This document shows positions 34,739 through 36,750 of a stretch of 36,750 nt of DNA, one piece after another (position 1 is the first letter of the stretch; each line of letters begins with the position of its first letter). The notes under the pieces are model-generated. The model did not search any database and was not told the origin of the DNA. It saw only the letters and a list, made by a program, of their open reading frames with translations. Source of the stretch: Gemmatimonadales bacterium. Its GTDB lineage: Bacteria; Gemmatimonadota; Gemmatimonadetes; Gemmatimonadales; GWC2-71-9. Where the stretch lies: the NCBI GenBank assembly GCA_036265815.1, contig DATAOI010000072.1, positions 1 to 36,750 on the forward strand, written 5' to 3'. The translations under genes and the position numbers were made by a program.

Positions 34739-35246
34739 AGGCCCCAGCGCCGGCACGCGCAACCGGACGATCTTCTCCACGCCGAGCGATCGCGAGCTCG
34801 TGATCACTCGCACGTTCGATGCGCCTCGCTCGCTCGTGTGGGCGGCGTTCACCGATCCGAAGCATCTCCCGAACTGGCACACGGGGCCCGAAGGGTTCAC
34901 GATGCCGGTCTGCGAGATCGATCTGCGACCGGGCGGAAGCTGGCATTACGTGTGGCGCAATCGGCAGGGGCGCGAGTTCGGCGCCGCCGGCACCTATCGC
35001 GAGGTCGATCCGCCGAAGCGCATCGTCTACGTGACCAGTGTCAACGGAGAAGAGCAGACGAGCACGACGAGGTTCACCGAGGAGAACGGACGCACTGTGG
35101 TGACCAGCTCGATGCTCTTCGCGAGCAAGGCATCGCGCGACCGCGGGCTCCCGTACGCCAAGATCGGCACCGAGAGCAACTACGCGCGTCTGGACGCGTA
35201 TCTCGCGCACGACGAACACGATCTTGAGCACGACGAGAACAAGTAA
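34722..35246 (+). CDS. SRPBCC/AHSA1-domain protein
   Basis: The 174-residue protein has the START-like AHSA1 fold: ELVITRTFDAPRSLVWAAFT, DPKHLPNWHTGPEGF, the beta strands GGSWHYVWRNRQGREF, and a C-terminal helix with YARLDAYLAH. The C-terminal tail is rich in His, Asp and Glu. Such proteins bind hydrophobic small molecules, and the pairing with an ArsR regulator is common; ligand unknown. Start ATG 34722 lies inside arsR in another frame, so translation is coupled. Confidence 0.88.
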   Translation: MTPPSEGPSAGTRNRTIFSTPSDRELVITRTFDAPRSLVWAAFTDPKHLPNWHTGPEGFTMPVCEIDLRPGGSWHYVWRNRQGREFGAAGTYREVDPPKRIVYVTSVNGEEQTSTTRFTEENGRTVVTSSMLFASKASRDRGLPYAKIGTESNYARLDAYLAHDEHDLEHDENK

Positions 35247-35260
35247 GAAAACAGAGTCGG

Positions 35261-35653
35261 ATGAAAATCAGGCTGACGAGCGTCTATGTTGACAACCTGG
35301 ACAAAGCCCTGCGTTTTTACACCGAAGTGTTGGGCTTTGTGAAGAAGGCCGACTTTTCGCAAGGGCCGTTTCGCTGGCTGACGGTAGCCTCGCCAGAGGA
35401 GCCAAACGGCACCGAGCTGCAGCTGGCGCTGAACGACAATCCGGCAGCAGGGGCCTATCAGCGGGCGATGTTCGAGCAGGGCCAGCCCGCGGCCATGTTT
35501 TACACCGACGATGTCAGGGGCGACCACGAGCGCGTCAAAGCGCGTGGCGCCGAGTTCACGATGCCGCCGACCGAGGTGACCGCCTCGACCATCGCGCAGC
35601 TGAACGACACCTGCGGCAACCTCATTCAACTCGTTCAGCTGGCGCGCTGGTAA
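35261..35653 (+). CDS. VOC-family (glyoxalase/bleomycin-resistance fold) protein
   Basis: The 130-residue protein has two βαβββ units: SVYVDNLDKALRFYTEVLGF starts the first and AAMFYTDDVRGDHERVKARG the second. GTELQLAL and CGNLIQLVQL supply typical metal- or ligand-site strands; an N-terminal His ligand is not evident. Members include glyoxalases, dioxygenases and antibiotic-binding proteins, so the activity is open. It starts 14 bases after the SRPBCC gene and is followed by a DUF1801 gene. Confidence 0.85.
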   Translation: MKIRLTSVYVDNLDKALRFYTEVLGFVKKADFSQGPFRWLTVASPEEPNGTELQLALNDNPAAGAYQRAMFEQGQPAAMFYTDDVRGDHERVKARGAEFTMPPTEVTASTIAQLNDTCGNLIQLVQLARW

Positions 35654-35676
35654 GGCGGGAATTCCAGGATGAGAAC

Positions 35677-36084
35677 ATGACGAAATCGCGCGCGAGCCAA
35701 GCCCAGTCGGCCTCGGAGCTCATCTCGAAAAGGATCGCTGAGCTTGGAGACTGGCGCGGGGAAACCCTCAGCAGAATGCGGAAGCTCATCAGGGAAGCGG
35801 ACCCGGACGTCGTCGAGGAGTGGAAGTGGGTCAAACCAACCAAACCCGGCACGCCGGTTTGGTCGCACGACGGCATCATCTGCACCGGCGAATCCTACAA
35901 GAATGTCGTGAAGCTGACCTTCGCCAAGGGCGCGTCTCTCCAGGATCCGGCCCGTCTCTTCAACTCGAGTCTCGACGGAAACACACGTCGCGCGATCGAC
36001 ATCCATGAAGGAGAAGAGGTTGACGGGTCCGCCTTCAAGGCGCTCGTTCGCCAGGCCGTCGCCCTCAACAGTTCTGGCAAGTGA
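35677..36084 (+). CDS. DUF1801 protein (first of two)
   Basis: The 135-residue protein belongs to the DUF1801/YdhG-like family: GETLSRMRKLIREADPDVVE, WKWVKPTKPGTPVWSHDGII, VVKLTFAKGASLQDPARLFN and DIHEGEEVD. The family fold is known but the function is not. The start ATG 35677 has GGAATTC context but no strong ribosome-binding site; it follows VOC by 23 bases. The last four bases overlap the next start (GTGA). Confidence 0.82.
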   Translation: MTKSRASQAQSASELISKRIAELGDWRGETLSRMRKLIREADPDVVEEWKWVKPTKPGTPVWSHDGIICTGESYKNVVKLTFAKGASLQDPARLFNSSLDGNTRRAIDIHEGEEVDGSAFKALVRQAVALNSSGK

Positions 36085-36539
36085 CACCTTCGAAGAAAGT
36101 GACGTCCATCAAGCACAAGGACCCCTTGGTGGCCGCGAAGCCGACCCTGCTCGCAGGCGGCAACCCTCAGATCCCGAAGGCCGACGGCGACGCCCCGGTG
36201 CGGGCCTACATCGCGGCCATGCCGGGCTGGAAACGCAACGTCGGGCGCCGGCTCGACGCGCTCATCGTGCGTACCGTCCCCGACGTGCACAAGGCAGTCA
36301 GGTGGAACTCGCCGTTCTATGGCATCGAGGGCCAGGGCTGGTTCCTCAACTTTCATTGCTTCACGAAGTACGTCAAAGTGGCCTTCTTCCGCGGCACCTC
36401 ACTGCGTCCTGTCCCTCCCGGCGAGTCCAAGCACAGGGAAGTGCGCTACCTCGACATCCACGAAGACGACCAGCTCGACGAGGAGCTCCTGGCGAGGTGG
36501 ATTCGGCGGGCATCGGAGCTGCCCGGCTGGGTCCCGTAG
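36081..36539 (+). CDS. DUF1801 protein (second of two)
   Basis: The 152-residue protein shares the DUF1801 layout with its upstream neighbour: PVRAYIAAMPGWKRNVGRRL, ALIVRTVPDVHKAVRWNSPF, the strand YVKVAFFRGTSL, and DIHEDDQLDEELLARWIRRA. Sequence divergence from the first copy suggests an old duplication or separate acquisition. The GTG at 36081 overlaps the first copy's stop. Function unknown; position at the end of an ArsR-led unit is the only context. Confidence 0.82.
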   Translation: MTPSKKVTSIKHKDPLVAAKPTLLAGGNPQIPKADGDAPVRAYIAAMPGWKRNVGRRLDALIVRTVPDVHKAVRWNSPFYGIEGQGWFLNFHCFTKYVKVAFFRGTSLRPVPPGESKHREVRYLDIHEDDQLDEELLARWIRRASELPGWVP

Positions 36540-36683
36540 CGCCGGCAGAATCCCTGCAAGCAGTCCGTTGCCTCAGCTGGCCATCCTCTCGGCCGACTCG
36601 GGGCGGCGCCCCCACGGTCGGTCGTGGTACGTAGACCAGCCCCCAGTCGCGGTCGATTCTCCGTCTGGCGATAATAGGGCCAG

Positions 36684-36712
36684 GGTAAGTTACCTACTGC
36701 GGGAAACTTACC
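36684..36712. promoter_or_regulatory. Inverted and direct repeats at the right edge, probable operator
   Basis: GGTAAGTT (36684-36691) and AACTTACC (36705-36712) are a perfect 8-base inverted repeat. GGTAA-G-TTACC (36684-36694) is itself a palindrome, and TTACC recurs at 36708-36712. A -10-like GATAAT is at 36670-36675, but no good -35 box was found. The preceding stretch 36540-36669 shows nothing else I can name. The repeats sit directly before a possible ATG, so they may control the next gene. Confidence 0.55.
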
Positions 36713-36713
36713 T

Positions 36714-36750
36714 ATGTGCTATGACATTGCCTCCCAGGAACTTAGACGAC
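36714..36750 (+). CDS. Possible start of the next gene (cut by the window end)
   Basis: An ATG at 36714 opens a frame reading MCYDIASQELRR to the edge, with GCGGGA about nine bases upstream. Too little is present to name a family. It is listed because the palindromes directly upstream suggest a control region. Confidence 0.3.
   Translation, partial: MCYDIASQELRR

Overview
The window is a high-G+C bacterial chromosome segment in which every supported gene lies on the + strand. It opens in the 3' end of a 23S rRNA gene. The genes describe a diderm (Gram-negative) cell: a complete run of lipid A genes, BamA, a Skp-like chaperone and Lol lipoprotein export. They also include systems better known from Firmicutes, namely the McsA-McsB arginine kinase with ClpC, and BshC of bacillithiol synthesis. 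That mixture, together with an LpxC-FabZ fusion, fits a Gemmatimonadota-like or related non-proteobacterial diderm. The taxonomic call is inference from gene content; no search was run.

Layout. 1-642: end of an rRNA operon (23S, 5S, terminator). 643-850: a repeat- and hairpin-rich spacer. 854-3846: era, a Trm112-like zinc protein, a degenerate receiver-GGDDF protein and a zinc-ribbon protein with a long Pro/Ala linker. 3983-12685: a tightly packed run prfB (with a programmed +1 frameshift)-lysS-lolC/E-lolD-mcsA-mcsB-clpC, closed by a strong hairpin. 12742-22528: an outer-membrane biogenesis cluster bamA-skp-lpxD-lpxC/fabZ-lpxA-Gfo/Idh oxidoreductase-lpxB-DUF374 acyltransferase-lpxK. 22563-30273: glutamate dehydrogenase, rlmH, a methyltransferase, bshC, a small membrane/coiled-coil protein, murJ and uvrC. 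30326-34064: larC with a His-rich insert, a secreted TPR protein and an aromatic amino acid hydroxylase. 34072-34264: tRNA-Gly(CCC) with its own promoter and terminator. 34326-36539: an accessory-looking ArsR-SRPBCC-VOC-DUF1801-DUF1801 module with a clear promoter and palindromic operator. The right edge carries another inverted repeat, probably the control region of the next gene.

How the genes fit together. BamA and Skp handle outer-membrane proteins, the Lol proteins handle lipoproteins, and the Lpx enzymes make the lipid A precursor. FabZ is fused to LpxC, which joins fatty-acid elongation to the committed lipid A step. No lpxH, lpxI or lpxG homologue was recognised here. The position between lpxA and lpxB holds a Gfo/Idh dehydrogenase instead, which raises the possibility of a GnnA-type modified lipid A. 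McsA, McsB and ClpC would form an arginine-phosphorylation-directed unfoldase system, but no CtsR repressor gene is next to them.

I found no CRISPR array, transposase, prophage or obvious defence island. The less ordinary signals are the lipid A cluster organisation, the Lol-McsAB-ClpC linkage, the His-rich LarC, the repeat-rich rRNA-era spacer and the palindromic control regions.
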